The position numbers were made by a program, and so were the translations under genes. A stretch of 64,000 nt of DNA. It comes from Nocardioides sp. GTDB lineage: Bacteria; Actinomycetota; Actinomycetes; Propionibacteriales; Nocardioidaceae. Position 1 is the stretch's first letter. The number at the start of each line of letters is the position of its first letter. Of this stretch, positions 7,807-16,770 are shown one piece after another. The notes beneath the pieces are model-generated. The model saw only the letters and a program-made list of their open reading frames with translations, had not been told where the DNA came from and ran no database searches. The stretch is taken from NCBI RefSeq assembly GCF_030019515.1, contig NZ_JASEEQ010000007.1, positions 62,001 to 126,000 of the forward strand, given 5' to 3'.

Positions 7807-9273
7807 GTGAGCACCGCAAGTACTGGTCCGCGCGACTACGAGCTCTCGACAGTCAAGTTCTCCCGGCTGACTCGTCGCGGCGTGCTTCTGGGGTTGTCCG
7901 CAAGCCAACTACTCGTGGTCGGCGTGGGCGCAGTGGTGTTCGTCTTCGCGCTGTATTCGGGTGGCGGTGCTGCTCTGGCCTACGCCCTTCCAATCATGGC
8001 CGTCTCTGCGGGACTTGCATGGATCGGTGTTGGCGGGCGAAAGCTCGTCGAGTGGTTCCCGATCGTCGCCCGATGGGTGTGGCGCTCCAGCGGCGGCCAA
8101 CTGCTCTTCCGACGTCACGTAGTGAAGCCCCGGCCGGCGGGAACGCTGGCCCTACCGGGAGATGCCGCGCGACTGCGCCAGTGGCACGACCCTGAGACCG
8201 GCGCCGTCATGGTCCATGACCCGCACCGCTCGACGCTCACCGCGATCGTCGGCGTCACACACCCCGCGTTCATACTGCTCGACCCGATCGAACAGCAGCG
8301 GCGTGTGACGAGTTGGGGACGAGTGCTCGCGACTGCCTGCCGGTCGGGTCGCATGTCTTCGGTCCAGGTCATGGAGCGCACTCTCCCCGACTCGGGGAAG
8401 GGCCTCGCGGAGTGGTGGTCTCAGCACGGCGCGCACGATGAGTCGTTCACGTCGACGACCTACGCCGAATTGATCGAGCGCGCTGGGCCGGCTGGCGAGC
8501 GCCACGCGAGCACCGTCTCGATCTCGCTCGACATGAAGGCTGCCGCACGCGCCATCAAGGCTGCTGGTGGCGGCAACCGTGGGGCGGCTGCGGTGCTGCG
8601 CCAGGAGATGGCGACGGTGACAGCCGCGTTGCGCGCTGCAGACCTCTCACCCTCAGCATGGTTGGAACCGGGCGATCTCGCTGTGGTCCTTCGCTCGGCG
8701 TACGACCCCGTCGTTGCCGGGGCCCTGGAGCGTCACGGTGACATGGGACGCGACCTCGCGACCGCCGGCCCGGTGGCGGTGAGCGAGAACTGGTCCAGCG
8801 TTCGCAGCGACTCCGCACATCACTGTGTGCTGTGGATCAGCGAGTGGCCCCGGTCGCTCGTCTACCCAGGGTTCCTCGCGCCGGTTCTGCTCTCCTCTGG
8901 AGTCAGGCGCACCTTCACCCTGCTCTACACGCCACTGCGCACAGACCAAGCTGCCCGCGACATCCGCAAAAAGAAGACCGAGTACATCTCCGACGCCTCC
9001 CAGCGACAGCGCATCGGCCAGATCGAGGACGCACAGCAAAGCGCTGAGTTCAACGACGTCCTCCAGCAAGAAGCCGACCTGACAGCGGGCCACGGCATCC
9101 TTCGTACGACGGGACTCATCGCGGTCAGCGCGCAGAATCCCGACGAGCTCGAACGAGCGGTCGCCGACATCGAGCAGGCAGCAATCCAGGCATCCTGCGA
9201 GACCCGCCGACTCTGGGGCCAGCAGGCGCAGGCGCTCTCGGCGGCTGCCCTCCCGCTCTGTCGGGCCGTCTGA
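7807..9273 (+). CDS. SCO6880-family type IV secretion protein (PrgI/VirB3-like membrane part plus VirB4-like N-domain)
   Basis: The 488-aa protein has two membrane helices near the N-terminus (about residues 35 to 75), then a large soluble domain with no Walker motif. This matches the SCO6880 family of Streptomyces and other actinobacteria, in which the VirB3-like and VirB4 N-terminal parts are one protein and the ATPase part is separate. The ATPase partner here would be the gene at 11932. The sequence VYPGFLAPVLLSSGVRRTFTLLYTPLRTDQAARDIRKKKTE is a typical VirB4-N-like segment. It starts 2 bp after the VirB6-like gene. Confidence 0.85.
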   Translation: MSTASTGPRDYELSTVKFSRLTRRGVLLGLSASQLLVVGVGAVVFVFALYSGGGAALAYALPIMAVSAGLAWIGVGGRKLVEWFPIVARWVWRSSGGQLLFRRHVVKPRPAGTLALPGDAARLRQWHDPETGAVMVHDPHRSTLTAIVGVTHPAFILLDPIEQQRRVTSWGRVLATACRSGRMSSVQVMERTLPDSGKGLAEWWSQHGAHDESFTSTTYAELIERAGPAGERHASTVSISLDMKAAARAIKAAGGGNRGAAAVLRQEMATVTAALRAADLSPSAWLEPGDLAVVLRSAYDPVVAGALERHGDMGRDLATAGPVAVSENWSSVRSDSAHHCVLWISEWPRSLVYPGFLAPVLLSSGVRRTFTLLYTPLRTDQAARDIRKKKTEYISDASQRQRIGQIEDAQQSAEFNDVLQQEADLTAGHGILRTTGLIAVSAQNPDELERAVADIEQAAIQASCETRRLWGQQAQALSAAALPLCRAV

Positions 9274-9276
9274 CCA

Positions 9277-9869
9277 TCATGCTCCCTCTTTGAGTCGGAT
9301 CCTCCGGATCACGTTGGCGACGTCGAGGTGGTTCTCGCGCCGCCACCGACGGATCCGCTGCTGCCCACCCGACCGTTCGTCTCGGCTCGCCCCGTTCTTT
9401 CGAAGCCACCAATCGAGTGCGTCCTCGGCATATCCGACGTACGCGATCGGCCTGCATCGCCGGATTCTGTCGAGCGCCTCGATCGGATCCCAACCCAGGG
9501 CGAGCATCGCCGCGAAACCCATCGAGGGACCCCTGTTGATTCCCATGTGGCAGTGGACCAGAACAGTCCCGCCACCATCGAGAGCAGCGAGGACGTGATC
9601 CGTGCCGGTGTCGAACCAGAGATCAGGCATCCTCTGTCCGCCATCGTCGACACCGAGCCAGAGGTAGTCGATGTCTGGCTTTACCTCGGCGACCCAAGCC
9701 TGGTCGTTCCACTCCAGTCGGGCGTCGACAATGGCAGTGATTCCGGCACCCTCGAGTTCATTGAGCTGACTGTGAGCCAGCGTCGAGCTTCGAGACTCCA
9801 GGTCACCCCGACCCAGAGTTCAGGGGTGACCTGGCTGGCGTTGGCATGGCGAAGTTCGGCGCTCATCAT
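9277..9869 (-). pseudogene. Dual-specificity phosphatase-like gene with a 1-nt frameshift
   Basis: The C-terminal frame encodes the phosphatase signature HCHMGINRG (HC-x5-R, the catalytic Cys/Arg loop) and reads back through LWLGVDDGGQR to SSTLAHSQLNELEGAGITAIVDARLEWND, but has no start codon before a stop at about 9812. The N-terminal piece, MMSAELRHANASQVTPELWVG, is in the neighbouring frame from ATG 9869. Joining them at the C4 run 9806-9809 by adding one base gives ELWVGGDLES, the usual family sequence. ATG 9869 overlaps the upstream stop (ATGA), supporting an originally coupled gene. Either a real inactivation or a homopolymer read error. If intact it would dephosphorylate Ser/Thr/Tyr residues or nucleotides. 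Confidence 0.8.
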
Positions 9870-10219
9870 CGAGCGCCCGTGTACATGGTCGTGGTGCGCG
9901 TGAAGCTGCTCTTCCATGACCACTGGTCCATGACGTACATCGCGAAGTCGTCTTCGCTGAGTTCGATTACGTCGTCGACCGACATTCGGGCCATCGTGAG
10001 GATGCGGTCGTAGTCATCGGTGTGATCCTCAGGCTCAGGCAAGCTGAAGTACTGGTTGATTTCGCGACCTCGTCGAACGTCATGGAGTCGACGTTCGAGT
10101 TCCCTGATCCAGCGGTCTCGGTAACCCTCCAGCGCCTCCTCGAACACAGACCGGTGGCTGTCGCGATTCTCCTGGACACTCGCAACGAACTCGTCACGGT
10201 TGAGCCGTACGGTCCTCAT
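9866..10219 (-). CDS. Hypothetical protein, 117 aa, in EVE operon
   Basis: A charged protein (MRTVRLNRDEF at the start) with a long helical, coiled-coil-like region rich in E/R and then acidic stretches ending in a Trp-containing tail. ATG 10219 overlaps the stop of the EVE-domain gene (ATGA), and its own stop overlaps the phosphatase start (ATGA). It is therefore the middle gene of a three-gene coupled operon. No family is recognised. Confidence 0.7.
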   Translation of the reverse strand: MRTVRLNRDEFVASVQENRDSHRSVFEEALEGYRDRWIRELERRLHDVRRGREINQYFSLPEPEDHTDDYDRILTMARMSVDDVIELSEDDFAMYVMDQWSWKSSFTRTTTMYTGAR

Positions 10220-10713
10220 CGGCCCAGCACCTCCTCCAGGCGAGCGAAGATGACAGTCCACTGCTCTCGCGTCACCGCGAAGGCGTTTGGCCGGTTTGCC
10301 ATTCGGAAGAGATCGAAGTCCGCGAAGGCGAGGTGCTCCTTCAGTTCGTCGCGAGTGATGATCGGAGTGTCGAAGACGGAGCAGAGGCTGACTTCCGCGG
10401 AGTCGCGAAGCGCTTTCGGGCCGTCGGGATCGTTGTAGTTCTTGGCGTGTTCGAGTTCCTCGATGTGGCCGGACGCGATGCCCCATCCGATGACGCCGGA
10501 CTCTGTGCCCGGACCGGAGACCCAGAAAAGGACGATGTCGTCTTCGCGGATCTCATCAGTGTGCCGGTCGATGGCGGGGTACTCGAAGTCCTCGCCCTCG
10601 TTCCAGCTTCGCTGAAGGGCCTTCGCGCTCCGCGGGCTGTACTGGACAAGCCAGGCTGGCAGGGCGGTCAAGTCCGCGCGGTTGTCGGGTGTCTCGCAAC
10701 TCAATGCGCTCAT
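10216..10713 (-). CDS. EVE-domain protein (modified-base reader)
   Basis: The protein has 165 aa. WLVQYSPRSAKALQRSWNEG and DDIVLFWVSG---GVIGWGIASG match the EVE/PUA-like fold, which binds modified bases in DNA or RNA and is common next to modification-dependent restriction systems. The C-terminal 65 residues are a separate helical part ending in a leucine-rich helix. ATG 10713 is supported by gaaaggaaa upstream. The gene faces the sigma-like gene at 10848 across a 134-bp divergent promoter region. As a stand-alone EVE protein it could sense modification or host attack; that role is inferred. Confidence 0.75.
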   Translation of the reverse strand: MSALSCETPDNRADLTALPAWLVQYSPRSAKALQRSWNEGEDFEYPAIDRHTDEIREDDIVLFWVSGPGTESGVIGWGIASGHIEELEHAKNYNDPDGPKALRDSAEVSLCSVFDTPIITRDELKEHLAFADFDLFRMANRPNAFAVTREQWTVIFARLEEVLGR

Positions 10714-10847
10714 CAGGGTTTCCTTTCGATCCTTTGCGGCAGGCATTCTGCCGCTCAGGGAGGAGTACGCAGCCCGAAGCGAAGCGGGGACAGGAAGTCG
10801 AAGGCTTTTCTTCGCCGCACGTGGACGCACCGGTCTACGGTTGATGC

Positions 10848-11471
10848 GTGGCCGACCCCGACATCCCCTGGTGGCGTGGACAATTGACCGAGGTCCCGAC
10901 GATCTCGGCCGTCCGCCAGGCCATCGAGCGCATCGTTTCGGGTAAGTACTCGGGCTGGCGTGAAGGCGATAGGGAAGACTTGGTGTCGATCGTCCTGGAG
11001 AAGTACCTCCAGGAGTTCGGCAAGAACGACGAGAAATGGCCCCAGGACGAGTCCGGCGATCGAACCCTGCCGAAAGCGTGGCTTCGCAAGGTGGCTACGA
11101 ACGCAGCGACCGACCTGGATCGAAGGGCGAAGGCACGACCCGCAGATCTCGTCGACTTCGGTGACGAGGAACACGAGGTCGAGTGGGATGCCCGGGCTGC
11201 GCTTCGCGATCTCGCAACGCCGTCCCTGTTGAGCGCGCGTGGCATTGCTGCTCAGCACGCACTCGACGCACTCAACGACGGCGATCGTGAGCTAGTCCGG
11301 TGGGCGTTGGTCGACGATGTCGACCTCTCTGAAATCGCGACCCGGCTTGGCAAGACGTACGAGGCCACGAAGAAGGCAGTGCAACGGGCCACTGCCAAGC
11401 TCAAGAAAGTCGTCGCCGACGATCCGGATCTGCGCGAGGCGCTCCTCGACCGGCCCGAGTATCCGCTTTGA
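10848..11471 (+). CDS. Sigma-70-like regulatory protein
   Basis: Residues about 20 to 90 (VRQAIERIVSGKYSGWREGDREDLVSIVLEKYLQEF---WLRKVATNAATDLDRR) resemble sigma region 2. Residues about 140 to 185 (LDALNDGDRELVRWALVDDVDLSEIATRLGKTYEATKKAVQRATAKLKK) are a region-4 helix-turn-helix. The protein may be a small ECF-like sigma factor or a derived regulator. It is divergent from the EVE operon, so it may control that operon. The start GTG 10848 has no clear ribosome binding site, and leaderless translation is possible. Confidence 0.75.
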   Translation: MADPDIPWWRGQLTEVPTISAVRQAIERIVSGKYSGWREGDREDLVSIVLEKYLQEFGKNDEKWPQDESGDRTLPKAWLRKVATNAATDLDRRAKARPADLVDFGDEEHEVEWDARAALRDLATPSLLSARGIAAQHALDALNDGDRELVRWALVDDVDLSEIATRLGKTYEATKKAVQRATAKLKKVVADDPDLREALLDRPEYPL

Positions 11472-11530
11472 GCTGAGGTCCCGGTCCAACACCTCCTTGA
11501 TGTCCATTTCGACATTCTGGAGGCCAGCAA

Positions 11531-11935
11531 ATGCCCACCTTCGAGGATCCGGCCGCTGACGCCGACGAGGCGCAGCAGGCACTGCGTGGTCTCGCCCACG
11601 CCACGCGCTCCATCCACGATCCGACGGACATCTATTCGACGCTCGGATCCCTCTCACGTGCCGCCGCGTCAATGAGCCAGTCGCTCCACCAGTTGGCGTC
11701 GTTCCACGATGGCCCCTCCCGAAAGACGGGTTGGGCGCCGGAGGATTCCGCCGGGGCACGCTCGGCGGCGTACCGGGTCTCCTGGGAGCTCCACCGTGCG
11801 GCCGAGATGCTCCGGCAGGTCGGCGAGACCATCGATCACGCCCATGAGGCCGAGGCGATCCTCGCCTACCACCGCGAGTTCCCTGACCAATTTCAGTCGA
11901 CCGCCCCGGTCGCGGAAAACAGGATCGGCTTGTGA
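11531..11935 (+). CDS. Hypothetical protein, 134 aa, upstream of VirB4-like gene
   Basis: A small helical protein rich in Ala, Ser and His, without membrane segments. It ends in a GTGA overlap with the VirB4-like ATPase gene and is probably coupled to it. The centre (LGSLSRAAASMSQSLHQLASF) looks like an amphipathic helix. Small proteins of this type commonly precede the ATPase in actinobacterial conjugative elements, but I cannot name a family. Confidence 0.7.
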   Translation: MPTFEDPAADADEAQQALRGLAHATRSIHDPTDIYSTLGSLSRAAASMSQSLHQLASFHDGPSRKTGWAPEDSAGARSAAYRVSWELHRAAEMLRQVGETIDHAHEAEAILAYHREFPDQFQSTAPVAENRIGL

Positions 11936-13464
11936 GCGGCTGGCAGGACGGCCGGCTCCACAGCGCCGTGCTCGTCTCACCGCGGCGTGAGCGCAGGCGC
12001 GACCGCCGGCTGAGGCGCGCTGCCGCGAAGTCCCGAATGACCGAGGACCGCGACACCCGGCGGGCGGAGGCCCGCACGAAGTCTGAGGCGATCACGGCGG
12101 AGCGGAAAGCAACGGTCGTATTGCCGAAGTCTGGTGACCGCGGGCCGGCTGCGCTTCGTACGCCTGGGCGGCTGCGAATCCCGCGTCACCAGGACACGTC
12201 GGCGACGTTGGCAGGTGCCTACCCGTTCCTCGCGGAGGGCGGTCTGGGTAGCGACGGAGTATTCGTCGGCCAGGATCTCTACAGCGGCAGCTCGTTCGTC
12301 TACGACCCGTGGGTCCTCTACGCCCGTGGCCTGATCACCGCCCCCAACCTCGTGCTCGCCGGAATCGTCGGATCCGGCAAGTCGGCACTGGCGAAGAGCC
12401 TCTACACACGCTCCATTCCCTTCGGTCGGCGCGTGTACGTCCCGGGCGACCCGAAGGGCGAGCACACCGCGGTCGCCGAAGCGGTCGGCGGCCGGGCCAT
12501 TGCCCTCGGGCACGGGATGGCCAACCGCCTGAATCCTCTCGACGAGGGCCACCGCCCAGAGTCGGTCGACGACGCCCAGTGGCTCGCCCAGGTCACGGCT
12601 CGACGTCGCGACCTTCTGGGAGCCCTGGCCGAGACAGTGCTTGACCGCCGGCTGAGTCCGCTGGAACACACCGCCATCGACGTCGCACTGTCCGACGCGG
12701 TTCACTCGTCAGACGTGCCAGTGCTACCCATGGTCGTCGACCGGTTGCTCGCACCGGATCGCTCGGCTGACACGGATGGTCGGCTCGCGGAGGACGGCCG
12801 ACTCGTTGGGCACGCGCTGCGACGACTGGTCGCTGGCGACCTAGCCGGGCTGTTCGACGGCCCCAGCACGGTGCGCTTCGACCCGACGCTGCCGATGGTC
12901 TCCCTCGACCTGTCCCGAGTCACCGAGAACGCCACCCTGATCTCGGTTCTGATGACTTGCGCCTCGGCATGGATGGAGTCCGCCCTCCTCGACCCCGCGG
13001 GTGGACAACGGTGGGTCGTGTACGACGAAGCGTGGCGCCTGATGTCCCATCCCGCGCTGCTGCGCCGGATGGATGCCCACTGGCGGCTGGCCCGTCACTA
13101 CGGGATCGCGAACATGCTGATCTTCCACAAGCTTTCCGACCTCGACAACGTCGGCGACCAGGGCAGCGCGATGCGGGCGCTCGCCTCGTCGCTCCTCGCG
13201 AACGCGGAGACTCGGATCGTCTACCGGCAGGAGTCGGACCAGCTCGGCTCGACCGCCACGGCTCTTGGATTGACCGGGACCGAGCAGTCGCTCTTGCCGA
13301 CGCTTGGCACCGGCCAGGGGTTGTGGCGGATCAAGCACCGTTCGTTCGTTGTCCAACATCAGTTGCATCCGGCCGAGCTCGAATTGTTCGACACAACGGG
13401 GCGGATGAACGCGGCCACTCCCCCACACCTGCACTCCGAGACGACCTCGGACGGAGGAATGTGA
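11932..13464 (+). CDS. VirB4-like conjugation ATPase (C-terminal ATPase part)
   Basis: A P-loop is at residues 144 to 151 (GIVGSGKS) and a Walker B with the expected acidic pair is in WVVYDEAWRLM (about residue 360), followed by a RecA-like core and conserved NMLIFHKLSDLD. The first 75 residues are highly charged and helical. This is the energising ATPase of the T4SS, split from its N-terminal partner at 7807 as in other SCO6880-type systems. The start overlaps the upstream stop (GTGA). It should act at the cytoplasmic face of the channel. Confidence 0.9.
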   Translation: MSGWQDGRLHSAVLVSPRRERRRDRRLRRAAAKSRMTEDRDTRRAEARTKSEAITAERKATVVLPKSGDRGPAALRTPGRLRIPRHQDTSATLAGAYPFLAEGGLGSDGVFVGQDLYSGSSFVYDPWVLYARGLITAPNLVLAGIVGSGKSALAKSLYTRSIPFGRRVYVPGDPKGEHTAVAEAVGGRAIALGHGMANRLNPLDEGHRPESVDDAQWLAQVTARRRDLLGALAETVLDRRLSPLEHTAIDVALSDAVHSSDVPVLPMVVDRLLAPDRSADTDGRLAEDGRLVGHALRRLVAGDLAGLFDGPSTVRFDPTLPMVSLDLSRVTENATLISVLMTCASAWMESALLDPAGGQRWVVYDEAWRLMSHPALLRRMDAHWRLARHYGIANMLIFHKLSDLDNVGDQGSAMRALASSLLANAETRIVYRQESDQLGSTATALGLTGTEQSLLPTLGTGQGLWRIKHRSFVVQHQLHPAELELFDTTGRMNAATPPHLHSETTSDGGM

Positions 13465-14519
13465 TGAGGACGCAAACTCGCGGCCTTGCCGAACGGGAAG
13501 CCAAGATCGACGCCCTGCATCAGAAGCTCACCGATGCCGTCGGCGCCCTCGTCACCGGCGACGACTGGCGTAGAGCTTTGGAGTTCGCTGCCCGATTCCG
13601 GTCCCGCTCCTTCAACAACACCCTGTTGATCTTCAGCCAGCACAACGCGGCGTACCAGGAAGGCCGCGTGCCCGGTCCAGTCCCGACGTACGTCGCCGGC
13701 TTCAAGCAGTGGCTGAGCCTGAACCGCCATGTCATGAAGGGGCAGGGCGGGTACGCGATCCTCGCGCCCGTGACGGCCAGGTTCGCCTCGACGACGCCGG
13801 AGAACCCAGATTCGTGGCGACGTCTCGGTCGTGGCGAGAAGCCGCAACGGGGCGAGTCCGTGCGCTCGCGGATGATTGGTCTCAAGCCCGCTCACGTCTG
13901 GGACATCTCGCAGACCGACGGTGAGCCGGTCCCTGAACCGCCGCGCCCGGAGTTGCTCGAAGGCGAGGCGCCTGAGGGCCTCTGGGACGGGCTCGCGGAC
14001 CAGATCGTGGCTCGCGGGTTCGAACTGCGCCTGGTGTCGAACGCCCGATCCATCGGTGGGGCGAATGGGCTCACCGACTACCTCTCCCATGAGGTCTCGG
14101 TCCGGATGGACATGGACGATGCAGCCCAGGTCAAGACGCTCGCCCACGAACTGGGCCACGTGATGCTCCACGGCCCCGACAACGTCGACGCTGCCATGCA
14201 CCGCGGAATCGCCGAGGTCGAAGCGGAGTCGATCGCGCTCATGGTCGGTGCCGCCCACGGGCTCGACACCACCACGTACACGGTTCCCTACGTCTCGACC
14301 TGGGCCAGTGACGTGCCCGGCAAGTCGCCCGTTGAGGTCGTGCAAGCGACGGCCGACCGCGTCCGGGCGGCGTCGCTGACCATCCTCGACAAGCTGCCGA
14401 CCTCGAAGGTTGGCGACGGCAATCCGCCGGGACTGGACCGCGACGCACTGAGCGCGCAGCGCGCTCCACAGTCCGTCACGGGACCAACCCGAACCCACGT
14501 CGACGTTCTCGGTCGCTGA
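13464..14519 (+). CDS. ArdC-like antirestriction protein with ImmA/IrrE-type metalloprotease motif
   Basis: The N-terminal 130 residues (FAARFRSRSFNNTLLIFSQ, GFKQWLSLNRHVMKGQGGYAILAP) form the ArdC ssDNA-binding domain. The C-terminal part has a zinc protease HExxH (AHELGHVMLH) with a downstream acidic EVEAESIALMV helix. Proteins with this pairing bind incoming single-stranded DNA and protect it from host restriction during conjugation. ATG 13464 follows the VirB4 stop by a 1-nt overlap (TGATG) with ggagga upstream. Length, 351 aa, is normal for the family. Confidence 0.85.
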   Translation: MRTQTRGLAEREAKIDALHQKLTDAVGALVTGDDWRRALEFAARFRSRSFNNTLLIFSQHNAAYQEGRVPGPVPTYVAGFKQWLSLNRHVMKGQGGYAILAPVTARFASTTPENPDSWRRLGRGEKPQRGESVRSRMIGLKPAHVWDISQTDGEPVPEPPRPELLEGEAPEGLWDGLADQIVARGFELRLVSNARSIGGANGLTDYLSHEVSVRMDMDDAAQVKTLAHELGHVMLHGPDNVDAAMHRGIAEVEAESIALMVGAAHGLDTTTYTVPYVSTWASDVPGKSPVEVVQATADRVRAASLTILDKLPTSKVGDGNPPGLDRDALSAQRAPQSVTGPTRTHVDVLGR

Positions 14520-14521
14520 CC

Positions 14522-15010
14522 ATGCTCAACAACACGGCGCCGTACCGACGCGACGACCACGGCAGCCTCAAGGTGCCCGTGGTGATGCCGTTGATCGAGG
14601 TCGTCATCAATGACGACGGGTACCTCGACATCCGACTCGACCGCGAGCCGTACGCGCCCGAAGGCGCGGTGACGCGCCGCGAGCTGGGCTCGATCGTCGA
14701 GTCGGTCGCCACCGACCTCGGCGCGCCGGTACGCGTCGAGGTTCATGAGTCCGACGGCACCACCTACACCGACATCGTCATGCCCGACGGCCGCGCCAGC
14801 GGCCAGACCGCGGCCGGCCAGGTACCCGAGGCGTCGCCATCCGCCTTCCTACCCGATGAAGAGGTCTCAATCGCGGTCATTCTCGGCCGGCACCAGCGCG
14901 GCGGCGACTCCTTGGAGAGCCGGCTGCCCCCGGTTCTGCTGGCGGCCCACCGCGGCCATGTCGTCTTGCTCGGACGGACCTCAGGAACCGTGAGGGTGAT
15001 CGGCGAATGA
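14522..15010 (+). CDS. Hypothetical protein, 162 aa, before coupling protein
   Basis: The start is 2 bp after the ArdC-like gene and the stop overlaps the coupling protein start (ATGA), so it is an operon member. The N-terminal half has alternating hydrophobic strands (VVMPLIEVVINDDGYLDIRL), a beta-rich fold. The C-terminus has SIAVILGRHQ and PVLLAAHRGHVVLLGRTSGTVRVIGE. No enzyme signature is visible and the function is unknown. Confidence 0.7.
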   Translation: MLNNTAPYRRDDHGSLKVPVVMPLIEVVINDDGYLDIRLDREPYAPEGAVTRRELGSIVESVATDLGAPVRVEVHESDGTTYTDIVMPDGRASGQTAAGQVPEASPSAFLPDEEVSIAVILGRHQRGGDSLESRLPPVLLAAHRGHVVLLGRTSGTVRVIGE

Positions 15011-16770
15011 ACCCGCGCGGGCAGAGCGTCGACAACGACCTGGTCAACTTCGGGCTCATCGGTATCGCGGCGCTCGGCTGTCTCGCTGCTGCCCTGCGGC
15101 TCGCTGGAACCCTGACCGCCTGGGCCACCGGTGCAGGGCAGCCGACGTACGGCTGGGCGTCGGGATTGCGCGTGCTTGCGGACCCCGATCGACCGGGGAA
15201 CGCCCTTGGGGCGCCGGAGATGTCACCGTGGGTCTACTGGCTCGTGGTCGTTTCGCTGCTCGCAGGCGTCGTCTGCTCGGCCTTGGTGGTGTGGCGCCGG
15301 CTCAACGGGTGGCGTGAACACAGCACTCGGGACCCTCGTCGCCTCGCGGGGATCGCGTCCTCACGCGACGTGCGCACAACTGCTTCAAAGAAGGTGCTGC
15401 TGGCGCGCGGTCGAACGCTCCGCCCCTCGCTCGACCACCCGAATGCTCCTGACGTCGGATACCTCCTTGGCCGGGCCCGAGGCGCGGAAGTCTGGGCATC
15501 CGTCGAGGACTCGATCCTGCTGTTGGGTCCACCGCGCTCGGGCAAGGGCCTGCACGTCGTCATCAACGCCATCCTCGACGCTCCTGGCGCCGTCATCACC
15601 ACTGCGACCCGTCCGGACAACATCGCGGCCACGATCACGGCTCGCAGACGTCGCGGGCCGGTGGCGGTCTTCGACCCCCAGCGCCTGGCGGATGGCCTCC
15701 CGTCCGGTCTGCGGTGGTCACCTGTGCGGGGCTGCGAAGACCCACTGACAGCGATGATCCGATCGACCGGCCTCGCGTCAGCCACTGGATTGTCGACCGG
15801 TGGGGTCGAGTCGGGCGGGTTCTGGGAGGGCAAGACGCGCACGGCACTTCAGTCGCTACTGCACGCTGCCGCTCTCGACCGGCGTAGCCCGGCGGAGCTG
15901 TTCGGTTGGACGCTCTCGCCCTCGGCAGCCGCCGACGCGGTGGCCATCCTGAGCAGTGACCCTCACGCCGCACCGGGCTGGGCCGACTCGCTCGAGTCGA
16001 TGATCCACTCGGACCCGCGGACCAGGGACTCGATCTGGATGGGCGTTTCCCTCGCGCTGTCCTGCCTGGCCGACCCGCGTGTCCTCGACGCGGTCTCGCC
16101 GGGGCCGGGCGAAGAGTTCGACCCCGCGAACTTCCTGACCAGCAACGGCACCCTGTACTTGCTCGCGACCGGTGCCGGCGCTGGCGCCTCCTGGTCACTG
16201 GTCGCGGCATTCATCGAAGACCTCGTCGAGACCGCACGTCACCTCGCCGCGGCCTCGCCAGGCGCCCGGCTCGATCCGCCACTGCTGATGGCGCTGGACG
16301 AGATCGGCAACCTGTCACCACTGCCGTCCATGCCGGTCCTGATGGCCGAAGGTGGCGGCACCGGCATCACCACGATGCCCGTGTTGCAGTCCCTCTCGCA
16401 GGCACGCGACAAGTGGGGCGACCACGCTGCGGGCGCCATCTGGGATGCGTCCATCGTCAAGGTCGTGCTCGGCGGCACCTCGGCCGCGCGCGACCTGCAG
16501 GACCTCTCGGCGCTCATCGGCGAACGGGACGAGCGAACGGACACCATCTCCATCGGTGACTACGGGTCGCGGTCTCTCCAAAGCTCGATGCGCCGCGTGC
16601 CCGTCATGCCCCCCGAGGCCATCCGCACGCTGCCGTTTGGAACAGCACTGGTCCTACTTCGTAGCGCGCCGCCTGTGGTGACCGAACTGCGCCCGTGGAC
16701 CGCGCGCCGCGACGCCTACGAACTACGTGTCGACCGGAGCGCCGTCGAGGCGGCACTCCGACGCAGGTGA
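15007..16770 (+). CDS. VirD4/TraG-type coupling protein (TraM-recognition domain)
   Basis: Two membrane helices (about residues 13 to 38 and 75 to 97) precede a P-loop at 174 to 181 (GPPRSGKG). A Walker B region (LLMALDEIGNL, about residue 425) and the TraD/TraG C-terminal pattern follow (GGGTGITTMPVLQSLSQARDKWG). Coupling proteins carry the relaxosome to the T4SS and drive DNA transfer. At 587 aa it is typical in length. It ends the forward T4SS block; an empty 400-bp stretch follows. Confidence 0.92.
   Translation: MNPRGQSVDNDLVNFGLIGIAALGCLAAALRLAGTLTAWATGAGQPTYGWASGLRVLADPDRPGNALGAPEMSPWVYWLVVVSLLAGVVCSALVVWRRLNGWREHSTRDPRRLAGIASSRDVRTTASKKVLLARGRTLRPSLDHPNAPDVGYLLGRARGAEVWASVEDSILLLGPPRSGKGLHVVINAILDAPGAVITTATRPDNIAATITARRRRGPVAVFDPQRLADGLPSGLRWSPVRGCEDPLTAMIRSTGLASATGLSTGGVESGGFWEGKTRTALQSLLHAAALDRRSPAELFGWTLSPSAAADAVAILSSDPHAAPGWADSLESMIHSDPRTRDSIWMGVSLALSCLADPRVLDAVSPGPGEEFDPANFLTSNGTLYLLATGAGAGASWSLVAAFIEDLVETARHLAAASPGARLDPPLLMALDEIGNLSPLPSMPVLMAEGGGTGITTMPVLQSLSQARDKWGDHAAGAIWDASIVKVVLGGTSAARDLQDLSALIGERDERTDTISIGDYGSRSLQSSMRRVPVMPPEAIRTLPFGTALVLLRSAPPVVTELRPWTARRDAYELRVDRSAVEAALRRR

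Noticed and set aside
9328..9903. 191-residue plus-strand frame
   Set aside because: Antisense to the phosphatase gene, which carries the HC-x5-R motif and coupled overlaps.
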